From the IMG/VR virus record IMGVR_UViG_3300006869_000065, positions 1-29,696 of that record: DNA of 29,696 nt; one strand, given 5' to 3'. Of the stretch, positions 15,074 through 24,134 are shown piece after piece; position 1 is the first letter of the stretch; each line of letters starts with the position of its first letter. The translations under genes and the position numbers were made by a program. The notes below the pieces were generated by a model. The model was not told the DNA's origin, did no database searches, and was given only the letters and a program-made list of their open reading frames with translations. The DNA is from a virus.

Positions 15074-16312
15074 TTACTCGCTCTCCAGGACCTCCCCAGA
15101 TTGCGTTTGATATCTTGGAGACTCGAATGACTCCAGGATGCTTTTAACTGTCATCTCCACAATCTCGTGATGAGTGTGCTCTGCCAGCTCGCAGCCTATG
15201 CCCTCAGCTAAGTTGACATTTACAGGTCTGCGTAAATACTTTATAGTTACGTTGAGAGGTATCGTATGTACGTCAGAGTACAAATCTACGAAATTTTCTT
15301 GCATCGTGTACATGATGTTGTCCGTTTTTGCAGTGTTAAACGGATCGTCAAGCAATGCAAATATGTCATCGTGTTGGACTGCCTTACAAAGTTGCCTGCT
15401 TATCTTAGTGTGGTTTTGACTTAGGTCAGCTTTTCTATTTACTTTGTATGACACTTCAGGGGATTCAAAGATTTTTCTCTCTATTCCACCGTCCTTTAGT
15501 GGTGCATATGCAGGTGCGTACTTTATCAACCCATATATACCATCATATATCCCATCTGTAGAGTTCTGAACTTGGTGTGGCTTTGCCAACCCACTCCCGT
15601 CAGAAAGTTTTCTTACTGGGTAGCTTAGGTATATTTCGTTACCATCTGCGTGGGGAGAGTCTGAAGTTATAGAGCTGGAGAACATGTCAGCCAAACCATC
15701 TTGGTAAGATCTTCCAGGCACATAGCCTTCAGCCCACATCAGTGGATTTAACAGTTCCTCTAAGCTAGTTCTGCTTCCAATCGTGCTCCATATAACTTCT
15801 AACTCCCCAAAAACGTTAGCTACTGATACTTCTCGTATTACATTGCCTGGTTTTCCAGAGTCTATGGGTATTCTTAGAAACCTATCTGTTGTAGCTATCT
15901 CTTCAAACCGTACAGGCTTATTACAGTTTACTGCAAGTGTGCTCTTTATGTTGATGAGGTACATGTAATCTACAGGAAGCTTGAATCTCTCCAAGTTTAT
16001 AATCTTATTTCCTGTAGCTGAGTAAACTGCCCCGAAATAACTACCCGAGCCTATTGCTTCTGATCCACCTTTTATGTTCAAAGGTGTAGAATAGTCTTCA
16101 AGTAGCGTTCTGAGGTCGTCTATCCTCTTCTGAGATTGCTCAAACCCTTTTCCTTTGGGATTGGACATGGGATTGTAGCGCTGATTGATGAATCTGCGTA
16201 CGGCCATGTTGATTTCATGGTCAATCTCTTCAGGTAAGAGATTGTCAACCTGGAAAGATGCGACTTTTTGCACCCCCAGGTTGACAGCTATATGCATCTC
16301 TTGTATTGTCAC
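15074..16312 (-). CDS. Probable neck/connector structural protein (412 aa, GTG start)
   Basis: A 412-aa protein starting MTIQEMHIAVNLGVQKVASF, then LPEEIDHEINMAVRRFINQR. This opening, with a helix, an EID motif and an RF(I)xQRY motif, is one I associate with structural (ring/neck) proteins of Bacteroidota phages. The body is beta-rich with LPVDYMYLINIKSTLAVNCN and a late IPLNVTIKYLRRPVNVNLAE, then a helical end (VKSILESFESP). The start codon is GTG at 16312, overlapping the stop of the upstream gene as GTGA, the same coupling as ATGA elsewhere. Located between the major capsid protein and the probable tube protein, it most likely joins portal and tail. The N-terminal layout recalls the protein at 1532-2215. 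Confidence 0.65.
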   Translation of the reverse strand: MTIQEMHIAVNLGVQKVASFQVDNLLPEEIDHEINMAVRRFINQRYNPMSNPKGKGFEQSQKRIDDLRTLLEDYSTPLNIKGGSEAIGSGSYFGAVYSATGNKIINLERFKLPVDYMYLINIKSTLAVNCNKPVRFEEIATTDRFLRIPIDSGKPGNVIREVSVANVFGELEVIWSTIGSRTSLEELLNPLMWAEGYVPGRSYQDGLADMFSSSITSDSPHADGNEIYLSYPVRKLSDGSGLAKPHQVQNSTDGIYDGIYGLIKYAPAYAPLKDGGIERKIFESPEVSYKVNRKADLSQNHTKISRQLCKAVQHDDIFALLDDPFNTAKTDNIMYTMQENFVDLYSDVHTIPLNVTIKYLRRPVNVNLAEGIGCELAEHTHHEIVEMTVKSILESFESPRYQTQSGEVLESE

Positions 16313-17115
16313 GCTATTGTCTTCAGTTGAGCTCTCATAGCGTTAACCGCTCCTGAGTTCTTCTTGTTTTTAAAGTAAACTATGGCGTCGGTTTGGTTCT
16401 CTCCAATGGTCTCGTCCCCGTATATGTACTGGTTTCCGATTTTACGCAAGACATCCTTGCTAACCATCTCTTCAATCTCTGCCTTAAGGTCGAGATCTTT
16501 GTCAGTTGCAAACTTCAAGAACTTGGCTGGGTTGTTTCCTTTGAGTTCGTACAGTTTGTTTTCAATTTCCAAGTCAGTTAGCTTCTCTGGATTAGATCCG
16601 TCGCTAAGTAGTCTTACAAGTCTTCTCATTTTGTCAACATCTGTTGAGCACTTGATGAACTCTTTGTCTGCTTCCTTGCTAACTTTTACTTTTGCGTTCT
16701 TCTTAAGAAGATCTCGTTCAGGATCGTAGATATAGAACTTTTTTACTGGGTCTTTCTCCATATGTTCTTGACTATCTGCTACCTGTCTATGCTTCTTGCA
16801 CCACTGAAAGGTGATGTAGTCCATTACGTTGTGCGGGTGACCTGTCTCATCTACTGTAATGTCCAACTCCTTACCTTCAAATGGTACCTTCAGTGCCATA
16901 CTGGCCCAAAAGTCTTTTTCAAGCCTTGGCCAGGCTTCGTGTGTTGGGGGCACGTCGAGTATTCCTGTCAACAACCTGTGTGCTTCATCTCCTTCTACTC
17001 CTCTAAGAGGTTGTCTTCCAACGTAGATGGAGCCAATCGTAATTTTTGCCCCAGCTCTGATCTCTTTTGGGAGATGGTTGAGGACTTCTTTGCGTCTGAT
17101 TATAACTTTTTTCAT
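16309..17115 (-). CDS. Hypothetical head-neck region protein (268 aa)
   Basis: A 268-aa mixed protein starting MKKVIIRRKEVLNHLPKEIR, with a Lys/Asp-rich helical C-terminal half (KFATDKDLDLKAEIEEMVSK, DVLRKIGNQYIYGDETIGEN, QTDAIVYFKN). I do not recognise a domain. The C-terminal 'IGNQYIYGDETIGxNxxDAIxYF' block looks conserved in character and may be a folded module. The gene follows the capsid protein after an 89-base gap containing a long hairpin, and its stop overlaps the GTG start of the connector-like gene. A head completion or head-tail joining role is a positional guess. Codon use is ordinary for the window. Confidence 0.6.
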   Translation of the reverse strand: MKKVIIRRKEVLNHLPKEIRAGAKITIGSIYVGRQPLRGVEGDEAHRLLTGILDVPPTHEAWPRLEKDFWASMALKVPFEGKELDITVDETGHPHNVMDYITFQWCKKHRQVADSQEHMEKDPVKKFYIYDPERDLLKKNAKVKVSKEADKEFIKCSTDVDKMRRLVRLLSDGSNPEKLTDLEIENKLYELKGNNPAKFLKFATDKDLDLKAEIEEMVSKDVLRKIGNQYIYGDETIGENQTDAIVYFKNKKNSGAVNAMRAQLKTIA

Positions 17116-17148
17116 GTTCTTTTGAGTTAAGAATAAACTAGTCCTGGC

Positions 17149-17190
17149 TGCAAATCGGGGAGAGCCGACATTTCAGCTCCCCCCTTTGCA
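17149..17190 (-). promoter_or_regulatory. Strong 3'-UTR RNA hairpin after the major capsid gene
   Basis: On the minus strand, TGCAAA then GGGGGGAGC (17190-17176) pairs with GCTCTCCCC (17165-17157), a 2-base bulge, then TTTGCA (17154-17149). This gives 15 base pairs, including one G-U, around a 10-base loop. It begins 14 bases after the capsid stop codon. No U-tract follows, so a classical terminator is unlikely; an mRNA-stabilising or RNase-processing structure that separates capsid expression from the next genes fits better. Confidence 0.75.
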
Positions 17191-17204
17191 AACCAAACAC
17201 CAAA

Positions 17205-18653
17205 TTACGATGCAGTGCAAGTCAAGTCGAGCGAAGTATCGAATCTGCGGAGCAGGATACCAGCTGTCTTCAACATGTGCACAGAAGCACCGTCTATATC
17301 TGAAGCTCGCGTGTCGGTTTCAGTGAAGCCCTTAGGCACAACTGAACCTGCAACACACCAGCGGAGCATTTCGCGTCCCTTCTTGTTCAACATCTGGAGG
17401 TTGTTCTCCCCGTCATAAGATGACTGGTCAACAAACACCATTCTGTATGACTCAAGCGGCAATCCAGACTCAGGGTGCTTCTGAGAAGCCTGAGCAACAG
17501 GGCCGTGATCGAACAATGGGACCTTAACCACGTTCACCGTGTGACCATCGACGTGGTCGTACGAGGTGAAGTAACCAGTGATACCCAAGCTACGACCGCT
17601 ACCAGTGATAAACTTAGACTCAGTAGTTCTGAGGTAAGAGTTTGTAGTAGTACCGACACCGCTAGAGCTAACACCGTTAGCGTAGTAGCTGCGGAGAGCC
17701 TTGTCGAACTCACGTGCACCACCAATACCGGTGTACAAAGTCACCTGCTTATCAGTAGCGTCGGTCATTCCGTAGAACAAGTCACCAATCGTGTCCTCCA
17801 ACTTCTTCTGCGTGAGAGTAGAGTAGGTGTCCTTATTGATGATCTGCTCGAACAAACCAGGACCAGATATAACTGGTTGGCCATTCTCGTCCAACATTCT
17901 GTTAGATCCTTTGTCATCATAAGTCTTGTTTCCGTACCAGTAGTACATCTCACACTCTTCCTTAAACTTGAGCATGTGACGGTACTCCTCGTAGTCCATC
18001 CACAACTTCGTAGAAGAACCTTCCTTAGTTGGGAGGTTGAACTCTGCTACGTAGTCTTTAGCGTTACCAGAGAAGTGGTAAGACTTACGCACAGTACCAA
18101 TCTTAGAACGGACCAACCCGGGAGCTGTCCAGTTAGAAGCGTTACCGCGTGAGAAGTCAATACCAACGTTAGCAAACAACATGCCCCAAAGAGCACCTGC
18201 TGCACGGTCCTCTGAAGGAATAGCTGTAACGTCTGGAGAAACGATTTGGAGTTCATACTCGTAACCGTTACCAACTGATCTAGGTTCGCTCATAATCCGA
18301 GCCAACACACCAGTCTGTGAGACCAAAGTGTATGGGAAAATGAACCACTTGTCAGGGAAGGTCAATCTGAAGGGTGCACCTCCAGTTCCGTCTCCTGTGT
18401 TAGCGACAACTGGGCGAACGTTAACTTCATGGGTCTTGACACGATACTCAAATTCAAATCTATTGATTGACTTCGTGTTACCAACCCCTTCAGTCAAGAA
18501 GGAAAGAGGAAACTTCTTTTCTTCACGTCCGGCCAAGTGCGTAATGATGGGAGAGAGCTCTTCGGGCTTCTCCATCAAAGCATTAACCAACGAGTTTGTG
18601 TCGGTCATCTGCTGGTCATTGTAGTACGTTTTAAGTACCTGCATCAAAGCCAT
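17205..18653 (-). CDS. Probable major capsid protein
   Basis: A 482-aa protein starting MALMQVLKTYYNDQQMTDTN and ending DTSLDLTCTAS. It has no short diagnostic motif I can name; the call rests on context and character. It follows directly after an acidic scaffold-like gene, lies downstream of portal and terminase, has the expected size (~480 aa, similar to HK97-fold capsid proteins of Bacteroidota podoviruses), and its codon use is more C-ending than that of its neighbours, as expected for the most abundant virion protein. The leader is AT-rich (TTTTAAAATAAACAATC before ATG) with no Shine-Dalgarno sequence. A 15-bp hairpin follows the stop. An N-terminal helix (residues 1-60) could be an assembly arm. 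Confidence 0.8.
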   Translation of the reverse strand: MALMQVLKTYYNDQQMTDTNSLVNALMEKPEELSPIITHLAGREEKKFPLSFLTEGVGNTKSINRFEFEYRVKTHEVNVRPVVANTGDGTGGAPFRLTFPDKWFIFPYTLVSQTGVLARIMSEPRSVGNGYEYELQIVSPDVTAIPSEDRAAGALWGMLFANVGIDFSRGNASNWTAPGLVRSKIGTVRKSYHFSGNAKDYVAEFNLPTKEGSSTKLWMDYEEYRHMLKFKEECEMYYWYGNKTYDDKGSNRMLDENGQPVISGPGLFEQIINKDTYSTLTQKKLEDTIGDLFYGMTDATDKQVTLYTGIGGAREFDKALRSYYANGVSSSGVGTTTNSYLRTTESKFITGSGRSLGITGYFTSYDHVDGHTVNVVKVPLFDHGPVAQASQKHPESGLPLESYRMVFVDQSSYDGENNLQMLNKKGREMLRWCVAGSVVPKGFTETDTRASDIDGASVHMLKTAGILLRRFDTSLDLTCTAS

Positions 18654-18678
18654 GATTGTTTATTTTAAAAGGTTATGC

Positions 18679-19842
18679 TTAAAAAAGCGCGTTTATGTCC
18701 AGTTGATCTGGATCAAATGATGGTTGTCTACGCTGAGCTTTACGAGCACTCTTGACTCTCTCTTCGTTAGACTGGATACGTTCCCTGAGATTTCTGACAC
18801 TCTGCGTGCGTGCTTTTGTGTCAATGATATCTCCGAGATCAAATCCGCTATACATGAGATAGTCTATTGCGAGCTTGATGTCGATGTTGGCATCAGCATA
18901 GTCTAGGTCTCTTTGAGTATTGCCTTCCTCGTCTACGGGAGCGGAGATGTAATCGAAGAAGTCTTGCTTATCTGAGTCTGGGATCACTATACCTGCAAAC
19001 TCATTGTCTTCTGAGATGTAGTCTGCTACATCGCCCCAGAAGTTTTCTTGCACCTGCTCTTCGTACGCTTGCGCCTCAAGTTGCTCTTGGTACAAAGCTT
19101 CTCTCTGCTGCTCTTGCATTGCAGTAAGTTCTCCTTGTGCTATCAATGCTTTGTTGTACAGCTTACCACCTTCTTCGAAATCGTTGAGCATCTCGAGGAT
19201 AAACTCATCTTGGTGGCCCATTGCTTTGTAGTACTCACCAAGCATAGCGCGTTGGAGAGTCACATCCTGTTCCCTAAGCTCGATACGGCTGTAGTCTGAC
19301 TGTGGGTTGTTTGCAGCGTAGAACTCCTGTGGGTCTCCGCCAGCCAACACAAAGTCGAGGTGAGCTTGTATCTCTGGGTACTGGTCAAACAGATCTTGCA
19401 GCTGTGCTTCTGCAACTTCTTCAGACATATCTCTGACAAAGCTGGTGAGCCCCTCTACAGTATCGGCATACTCATTTTCTAATTCAAATCCGAGAATATC
19501 AGAGATCTTATCTGCGATGGGGAGATCGTCGTATTCGTCTTCGGTGAGTTCGTCTTCAAACTCTTCGTCGTCATCTTCCTCATCATCATATTCGTCCTCT
19601 TCGTCGTAGTCGTCTTCTACGGTGTCTTCATCGTCATCGTCATCGTCGTCTTCATCGACATAGTCTTCGAAGTCTTCGTCTCCATATTCTCTAGGGTCTT
19701 CGTCGATGATGTCATCATCGTCGTAGTATTCCTCAACGTCTTGAGGCTCCTGTTCGACTGTTTCCAGTCCTGGTGCGCCTTCCCCAACGACACTGTCGAA
19801 GGTAATGGCGCTAAAGTCTAGTTTGTTGTTTGGGTCTGACAT
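18679..19842 (-). CDS. Acidic scaffold-like head assembly protein
   Basis: A 387-aa protein with an extreme Asp/Glu/Tyr-rich tract at residues 28-106 (EDYVDEDDDDDDDEDTVEDD is part of it), then long helices (NKALIAQGELTAMQEQQREA, LYQEQLEAQAYEEQVQENFW) and a basic C-terminal segment (RNLRERIQSNEERVKSARKA ... QRRQPSFDPDQLDINALF). Strong acidity, coiled-coil content and a basic C-terminal end that could bind capsid subunits are features of phage scaffolding proteins, and the gene lies immediately upstream of the major capsid gene, the usual arrangement. The N-terminal acidic tract could mimic DNA or be flexible cargo. No protease motif was noticed. Function is inferred from composition and position. 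Confidence 0.75.
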   Translation of the reverse strand: MSDPNNKLDFSAITFDSVVGEGAPGLETVEQEPQDVEEYYDDDDIIDEDPREYGDEDFEDYVDEDDDDDDDEDTVEDDYDEEDEYDDEEDDDEEFEDELTEDEYDDLPIADKISDILGFELENEYADTVEGLTSFVRDMSEEVAEAQLQDLFDQYPEIQAHLDFVLAGGDPQEFYAANNPQSDYSRIELREQDVTLQRAMLGEYYKAMGHQDEFILEMLNDFEEGGKLYNKALIAQGELTAMQEQQREALYQEQLEAQAYEEQVQENFWGDVADYISEDNEFAGIVIPDSDKQDFFDYISAPVDEEGNTQRDLDYADANIDIKLAIDYLMYSGFDLGDIIDTKARTQSVRNLRERIQSNEERVKSARKAQRRQPSFDPDQLDINALF

Positions 19843-19913
19843 TACGCAAAAATATTAATGGGTTTGGTTTGTATTTCTGTAAAATTATTTTATACAGTTG
19901 CTATTATTATATA
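19843..19913 (-). promoter_or_regulatory. AT-rich 71-base gap before the scaffold/capsid genes, possible promoter region
   Basis: One of the largest non-coding gaps. On the minus strand it holds TATAATAATAG, a small AT-rich inverted repeat (CTGTA ... TACAG at 19896-19876) and TATTTTTG (19854-19847), which matches TAnnTTTG but lies only four bases before the ATG and has no TTG 17-23 bases upstream. A promoter or RNA element for scaffold and capsid is plausible but weakly supported. Confidence 0.3.
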
Positions 19914-21914
19914 TCACTTGCGCTTTCTGCGCTTCTTTCGTCTATCTATCATTCCTCCTCTTCTACGTAGTGACTTGAGCGAGTTAAGTCCAAACTCGTA
20001 AGCTTTCATATCTTCAAAAGATATGTAGCCTGGAGCGGCTTTATCTAAGTTAATTGGTTGGGGTCCTCGTGATGCTCCTGCTCTAGATATCAAAGGTTCA
20101 GAGCTGCCGGGGAGTGAAATGTTTAGCCTTCCTTGATCAGCGTGTACATCAAAGCTTTGTCGTATTCTTATAGGCTTTCCGCCCAGCGTTTCAAATACCT
20201 CAGTATTGAAGAGTTTATCTTTTGCCCGTTCTGGGAGTTTGTTTATTGCTCTTTTAGCTCTATCAGGAAGTCTGTCCAAGAGTGGAGAGGTTGTTCCTTG
20301 TTGAAACGGTTGGAGATCCCAGTCATCAACCATATCTACTCTCATACCCTTATTCATTGGGGTTGTCTCTATTCTGTATCCACCCATCACACCATATAGG
20401 TCATCAGTGTATCCTACAGATACACCTTTATTTCCTTTAAGACTTGCTTTACCAGCTGCCAGGTGTTCCCCGAATGGTATCTTAGGTCCATGTTTCCATT
20501 CATCTGAGAGAGGTGCTGTCCATTTTCCTCGTGCAATCAAATCTTTCTTTACAGCTTTGGGTATCTGAATGTCTCCCACATTGGACGCTGCAAAGTCAAG
20601 TTGGTCAGGGTCTCTTAGCTTAACCTCTCGTCCGCTGACTCCGGAAGGTTTGTATGAACCATACCGTTGTTCTTTTCCAAGACTTAACCGAACTGCATCA
20701 ATTCTGTTTTCAATTTGATCTCGTTGATTTTTTGGTATTCTATCATACGGCACAATCGGATTTATGCCCCTGCCCCTGTGTGCCCGGAATACGTTTTCTA
20801 CTTGTTTCTTCTTGCTGAATACACTTTGCAAAGTTTCTTTTGGGCCCAGAGACTTTTTACCGTACCCAAAAGGAACTTTAGAGTAGGTCAACCCAAATCT
20901 AGCGGGGGCTCTAAACAGTCCTAGGGCACCCTTTCCCGTCATAAATGCACCTGCAGGATCAAATGCTATATCTGCTGCTACTGCTTTAGCCCCAGTTAGG
21001 CCTAGTGTTGTAGACGGGGAGTAGTTTTCTTGTTTTATACCTCTGGCTGCATCTGTGTAGGCAAACGGGTTTGTATTTATTTTCTTTCCTGTAGCAGCAT
21101 TGAGGAGTGCGCCTGTAGTAACTCTACCCGGCCATGACATTGCATCTGTAGCTACGTTTATCATGTTGTTGCCTGCAGTATTGATGTCTTCTCTTACCCC
21201 AGACTCAAACTTTTTTCGCTTAGACTTATCTGTCTTGGCGTAGTCTCCTACAATGCCTGACCCTGTTCTTTTAACAGCGTCTTCTACAGAGTCTAATCCT
21301 TTCCTGTCTTTCTTTGCTACTACCTCTGCTGTCCCTAACAAGACGGGCATTTGAGTGCCGTCTTCAAACGTCATGATTCTGGTGCCTGGAACTGTATTCT
21401 TATCCAGCTTGTGTTTTTCTGACCACGTCAAGGATACTTTTTGCTTCTCCTCTTTATTATCGTCCTTAGCCCCACCAGTCTGCATCTTTTTTACTTCTCC
21501 CCCTTTTTGATACGTAGCTGGGGTTTCTATCACGGTACCGTGATTTGGTCCCGTAGGCAAGTTGGTTATGCCGGGGGGTACATTCTCGTATGACTGTATC
21601 AGATGTCCCTGCTCATCTACTTTCTTAATGTTGATAGGTGCTTTCATACCTATCGTATTGAACGGGGTATTAGGAGGGACGTCAGGGAAGACCATAGTTT
21701 GATTGAACTCCCCGGCTTTGTGGTAGGGCCTCAGCCCTTCTTTCTGTTGTTCAGGCGTTTCTGCAACCAGCGGCTTAGCCTGTTCTTGTTGCTGTCTATG
21801 TTCAGCCAACAAATCGGTACCCTGAGCGTAGGCCTTGTATACGTCAAGTATAGAGCCCTCCATACCGGATGCTCTAAACTCCTCTAGCAATCTCCTACGA
21901 TCAGCGTTTGTCAT
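19914..21914 (-). CDS. Large virion-associated hypothetical protein (666 aa), basic C-terminus
   Basis: A 666-aa, Lys/Gly/Pro-rich protein of unknown family between portal and scaffold. The N-terminus is helical (TNADRRRLLEEFRASGMEGS, LDVYKAYAQGTDLL). A low-complexity linker with KGGEVKKMQTGG follows, then a region with VLLGTAEVVAKKDRKGLDSV and small-residue-rich stretches (GRVTTGALLNAATGKKINTN, GLTGAKAVAADIAFDPAGAF) that could be membrane-interacting. The last residues are strongly basic (RRRGGMIDRRKKRRKRK), suggesting DNA binding. Proteins with the (Y)QKGGEVKKMQTGG type motif are frequent in Bacteroidota and crAss-like phage structural regions, as I recall, but have no firm function. An internal ejected or DNA-packaging-associated protein is my guess. 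Confidence 0.6.
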   Translation of the reverse strand: MTNADRRRLLEEFRASGMEGSILDVYKAYAQGTDLLAEHRQQQEQAKPLVAETPEQQKEGLRPYHKAGEFNQTMVFPDVPPNTPFNTIGMKAPINIKKVDEQGHLIQSYENVPPGITNLPTGPNHGTVIETPATYQKGGEVKKMQTGGAKDDNKEEKQKVSLTWSEKHKLDKNTVPGTRIMTFEDGTQMPVLLGTAEVVAKKDRKGLDSVEDAVKRTGSGIVGDYAKTDKSKRKKFESGVREDINTAGNNMINVATDAMSWPGRVTTGALLNAATGKKINTNPFAYTDAARGIKQENYSPSTTLGLTGAKAVAADIAFDPAGAFMTGKGALGLFRAPARFGLTYSKVPFGYGKKSLGPKETLQSVFSKKKQVENVFRAHRGRGINPIVPYDRIPKNQRDQIENRIDAVRLSLGKEQRYGSYKPSGVSGREVKLRDPDQLDFAASNVGDIQIPKAVKKDLIARGKWTAPLSDEWKHGPKIPFGEHLAAGKASLKGNKGVSVGYTDDLYGVMGGYRIETTPMNKGMRVDMVDDWDLQPFQQGTTSPLLDRLPDRAKRAINKLPERAKDKLFNTEVFETLGGKPIRIRQSFDVHADQGRLNISLPGSSEPLISRAGASRGPQPINLDKAAPGYISFEDMKAYEFGLNSLKSLRRRGGMIDRRKKRRKRK

Positions 21915-24124
21915 TCTCCGTCAGGTCTTAGGTCACCCTCTTTGTTAAGGGCTTGCTGCTTAAGATCTAGCTCTCTCTGCTTTATCTCAAAGTTCTGCTG
22001 CATCTTGGCCATGTCAATGTTCAGCCTATCCTGATTGTCTGAAGCTTCAGCTTTGATAAGCGCCAACTCGATCTGCAACTGTCTGTCCTTCTCTTTGTCG
22101 ACAGCCTGCTGCTGTATCTGCATCTGCTGAGTCTTCTGCTGTTCAACTTGAGCTTGCTGTTGAGCTTGCTGTTGTTGTTGCTCCAACTCTTTCTGTGCTT
22201 TCTCAGCTTTCTTGATCTTATCCTTGATGCCTGCGTAGTTCTCAGTATCGAACAGGTCAAGTACTGCAGAAGCTGGTACCCCGTTCTGAATCATAGATTG
22301 AGACAACATCTTAGCTTGTTCAAGCTTGTCTTGGTCTCTACCTGCATCAGACACGAAGATGCCGTACTCTGTCTCCATGTGTTGCATAGAGTCGATGTCG
22401 ATCATTTCAGTAGTCATGTCAGGCATAACGTACATGGCCTTCTTACCTGAGAGCCAGGCTTCTTTCGAGTAATCGATCAAGCCTTGCAACTCACGTTGTT
22501 CAAAGCGTGCATACTTACGGAAGATGTCTTCGGTGATATGCGATGACTGTACGATTGCCTGCTGTGATGTAGCCTTGCCTTCGTACGGCCCGATACCACC
22601 TTGTCTTTGTCTGTTGACTCCTGATATCTTCTCCCACTCCTGCATGATGGACTCGAGAAGATTGAGATACTGGTCGATTGTCTTGATAGACATGTCAAGT
22701 ACAGACTGGTGCTGCGGTGACAGCTGTATCCCTTCTTTGTTGTAATCTACCCACGCGATACCTGTACCTTCTACGAAGTACATGAACTTATCCATGTCCC
22801 ACTTCTTGGGTATCATGTTGATGTCAAACTGGGCTATGATGTCTTTTGATCTTGCGATCGCCAACTCCATTCTATACTTAAAGATGTTGTAGTTGAGCTG
22901 GAATGGGACACCCAGTGATACAATTGATATGTTGTCAGCGTTGATGTCTGAGTACTTTCGTCCATTGACTGGTAGTTTGCAGAGTGATGGGTTGTCAAGT
23001 GATGTACGTTGGTTGGAGATGGGGTTCATCTTGATGTAGAAGTCCCCGTCTATACGCGTGCCTTCCCACACCTCATTGACCCACTCGTATTTAATCTTAG
23101 CTCCTTGTTCTTTTAGTTCTTGCGGGATACGGAATCCGTCCTCAACCTGCATCTCTTCGATGACTCCTGTGACTTTGTCTTTGTAAGACAAGAACCCAAT
23201 GCGCTTGCGTGACTTCCAGTATACAGTAACTACTTCGATAAGTCTGTTTCTATAGATGTTGTCATCTGACCCTGTAGCCTCTGATCTGTACAACAAGTAA
23301 GACTCAGTAGACTGCTGCTTTGGGTTCTCCAACTGCAACACCTGTTCAGGCGTGAGATACGGGCTGAACATGTCCACTGCGCTTGATGCGTGCACAAACT
23401 TTCTGATGATGGCCCAGTCCCCGTCCTCCACGAACTCAATGTCTGGGTCTTTATCGAAGTCTATATCAAGAGGGTTAAGTATCTCGTAGAATGGTTCTGC
23501 ATTACGCACGCCTTTGTGCGAGTACACCTCACCCGTCACCAGGTAGTGGAAGAACCCTTTCTGGAACTTGTCGTATATCTCCTGATGCTGCATGATGTAG
23601 TTCAACGCAGCCTGTCCTTTGATGGCTCTGTTGTCTACGTATGTACGCTCGAACTGCTCCAGTACTTCTTCTGGGAGTGGGATCTCTTCGGGGTTGCCTA
23701 CAAGGTCTGAGTTTCTAGCTAGTTCATTCAAGAACATCTTCTGAACCTGAGTAAACAATGCTTGCTTCTTAGCCTCTTCTTTGCGAGTGACTGCATCTGC
23801 ATTGGCTATGATAACGCTGTAGTTCAGAGGTCTCTTGGACTTCTCCCCCAGCAGCAGGTCAATGATGGGCTTGATGATTGGGTAGTTGCGCAGCTTTGAT
23901 GGGAAGTTGCTTCTCGTTTTCCCGTACGGCTTAAGCACATACTTGTAGTCATCGTCATCGATGTTACCGTTGTAGTATTCATACAAGGCTTTCAGTCTGG
24001 AGCGGCGCTCTGACAGACCAAACTTAGACATATCTATGTAGGCTTCAACGCATTCCTCTGCCCACTTCTTCGTCTTCTTTGACCTCGGGATACGCTGTTG
24101 CGGTATTTTATGGGTACCGTACAT
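21911..24124 (-). CDS. Portal protein
   Basis: A 737-aa protein immediately downstream of the large terminase. Portal-like content includes an N-terminal helical region with a YIDMSKFGLSERRSRLKALY start and YYNGN, the segment IIKPIIDLLLGEKSKRPLNY (a common portal theme), a central beta/alpha body (YSHKGVRNAEPFYEILNPLD, then IDFDKDPDIEFVEDGDWAII), and the helical stem region (SIKTIDQYLNLLESIMQEWE, KISGVNRQRQGG). Residues ~655-735 form a long Gln-rich coiled coil (QKELEQQQQQAQQQAQVEQQ), a feature of large portals in Bacteroidota podoviruses. The portal is the dodecameric ring through which DNA is packaged and ejected. It starts ten bases after the terminase stop and overlaps the next gene by ATGA. 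Confidence 0.88.
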   Translation of the reverse strand: MYGTHKIPQQRIPRSKKTKKWAEECVEAYIDMSKFGLSERRSRLKALYEYYNGNIDDDDYKYVLKPYGKTRSNFPSKLRNYPIIKPIIDLLLGEKSKRPLNYSVIIANADAVTRKEEAKKQALFTQVQKMFLNELARNSDLVGNPEEIPLPEEVLEQFERTYVDNRAIKGQAALNYIMQHQEIYDKFQKGFFHYLVTGEVYSHKGVRNAEPFYEILNPLDIDFDKDPDIEFVEDGDWAIIRKFVHASSAVDMFSPYLTPEQVLQLENPKQQSTESYLLYRSEATGSDDNIYRNRLIEVVTVYWKSRKRIGFLSYKDKVTGVIEEMQVEDGFRIPQELKEQGAKIKYEWVNEVWEGTRIDGDFYIKMNPISNQRTSLDNPSLCKLPVNGRKYSDINADNISIVSLGVPFQLNYNIFKYRMELAIARSKDIIAQFDINMIPKKWDMDKFMYFVEGTGIAWVDYNKEGIQLSPQHQSVLDMSIKTIDQYLNLLESIMQEWEKISGVNRQRQGGIGPYEGKATSQQAIVQSSHITEDIFRKYARFEQRELQGLIDYSKEAWLSGKKAMYVMPDMTTEMIDIDSMQHMETEYGIFVSDAGRDQDKLEQAKMLSQSMIQNGVPASAVLDLFDTENYAGIKDKIKKAEKAQKELEQQQQQAQQQAQVEQQKTQQMQIQQQAVDKEKDRQLQIELALIKAEASDNQDRLNIDMAKMQQNFEIKQRELDLKQQALNKEGDLRPDGE

Positions 24125-24134
24125 CTGGCTAAAA

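Noticed and set aside
17475-18152. Long plus-strand open frame (225 codons) opposite the capsid gene
   Set aside because: It lies wholly antisense to the capsid gene; its Val/Ser/Thr/Arg-rich product is what antisense reading of C-ending codons produces. No leader or neighbour supports it.
19550-19760. Simple-sequence tract of GAT/GAC/GAG triplets that could be taken for a microsatellite
   Set aside because: It is in frame and encodes the acidic tract of the scaffold-like protein with mixed codons, so it is protein-level selection, not a DNA repeat with independent function.
22021-22260. Minus-strand frame in the Gln-rich end of the portal gene (Ser/Arg/Lys-rich product)
   Set aside because: Frame-shifted reading of CAG/CAA repeats in the portal coiled coil; low complexity and no start signal.
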